NCBI GenBank assembly: GCA_946479785.1
Contig: CAMLHQ010000078.1
Span: forward strand, 1 to 14,627
Source of the DNA: an uncultured Nitrospira sp.
GTDB lineage: Bacteria > Nitrospirota > Nitrospiria > Nitrospirales > Nitrospiraceae
Length of the DNA: 14,627 nt
Direction of reading: 5' to 3'
Position numbers and translations under genes: made by a program. Below are positions 14,558 through 14,627 of this stretch, piece by piece; the first letter of the stretch is position 1; the number at the start of each line of letters is the position of its first letter. The notes beneath the pieces are model-generated. The model worked only from the letters and a program-made list of their open reading frames with translations, was not told the origin of the DNA and did not search any database.

Positions 14558-14627
14558 CGGCTGTCCCTTCCGCTTGATGCGCAGATCGCGCAGGGTACGT
14601 TGCGTGGAAGTCGCGCAGGAGAATTGG

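Noticed and set aside
1..14627. Mobile elements, CRISPR arrays, phage genes, tRNA or rRNA genes
   Set aside because: No transposase or integrase motif, no regularly spaced repeats, and no tRNA-like cloverleaf was noticed; the gene content is core housekeeping throughout.

Overview
This window looks like a chromosomal core region from a moderately GC-rich bacterium, most likely a Nitrospira-type member of the Nitrospirota. That assignment is inferred from the general look of the proteins and from the mix of genes; no database search was possible. All recognisable genes are housekeeping or central-metabolism genes. I see no insertion sequence, phage gene, CRISPR array, rRNA or tRNA, and no obvious break in base composition.

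Layout. Positions 1-4773 hold a tight minus-strand series read in the order tsaD, hflX, nth, yicC, gmk. nth/yicC and yicC/gmk each overlap by four bases (ATGA), and gmk runs off the left edge. It covers tRNA modification (TsaD), rescue of stalled ribosomes (HflX), base-excision repair (Nth), RNA turnover (YicC) and GMP phosphorylation (Gmk). hflX appears to start at an ATT codon. Positions 4893-7319 hold clpC, the AAA+ unfoldase, also on the minus strand. It is followed by a perfect 15-bp-arm terminator and preceded by a textbook sigma-70 promoter. Back to back with it, on the plus strand, is nadK (NAD kinase) with its own textbook promoter.

Positions 8452-11348 hold two minus-strand metabolic genes: fumC (class II fumarase) and, downstream of it, a ferredoxin/adrenodoxin-reductase-type flavoprotein. 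Divergent from fumC is a 76-aa hypothetical gene. Then come an hsp20 small heat-shock gene (11824-12270), with a UUCG-loop terminator and a promoter whose spacer holds an inverted repeat, and a citrate synthase gene (12422-13555), both on the minus strand. The right end holds two small plus-strand genes for membrane-anchored and exported proteins of unknown function, and a convergent small Cys4 zinc-ribbon protein whose frame is still open at the right edge.

How it fits together: fumarase, citrate synthase and the NADP-linked flavoprotein reductase are what one expects of a cell running an oxidative and/or reductive TCA cycle, with NadK supplying NADP. ClpC and Hsp20 form a protein quality-control theme, and HflX, YicC and TsaD a translation and RNA quality theme. 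I found no clear new multi-gene system. The points most worth a second look are the hflX start, the hsp20 promoter operator-like repeat, the ferredoxin-reductase-like flavoprotein, and the small uncharacterised genes.
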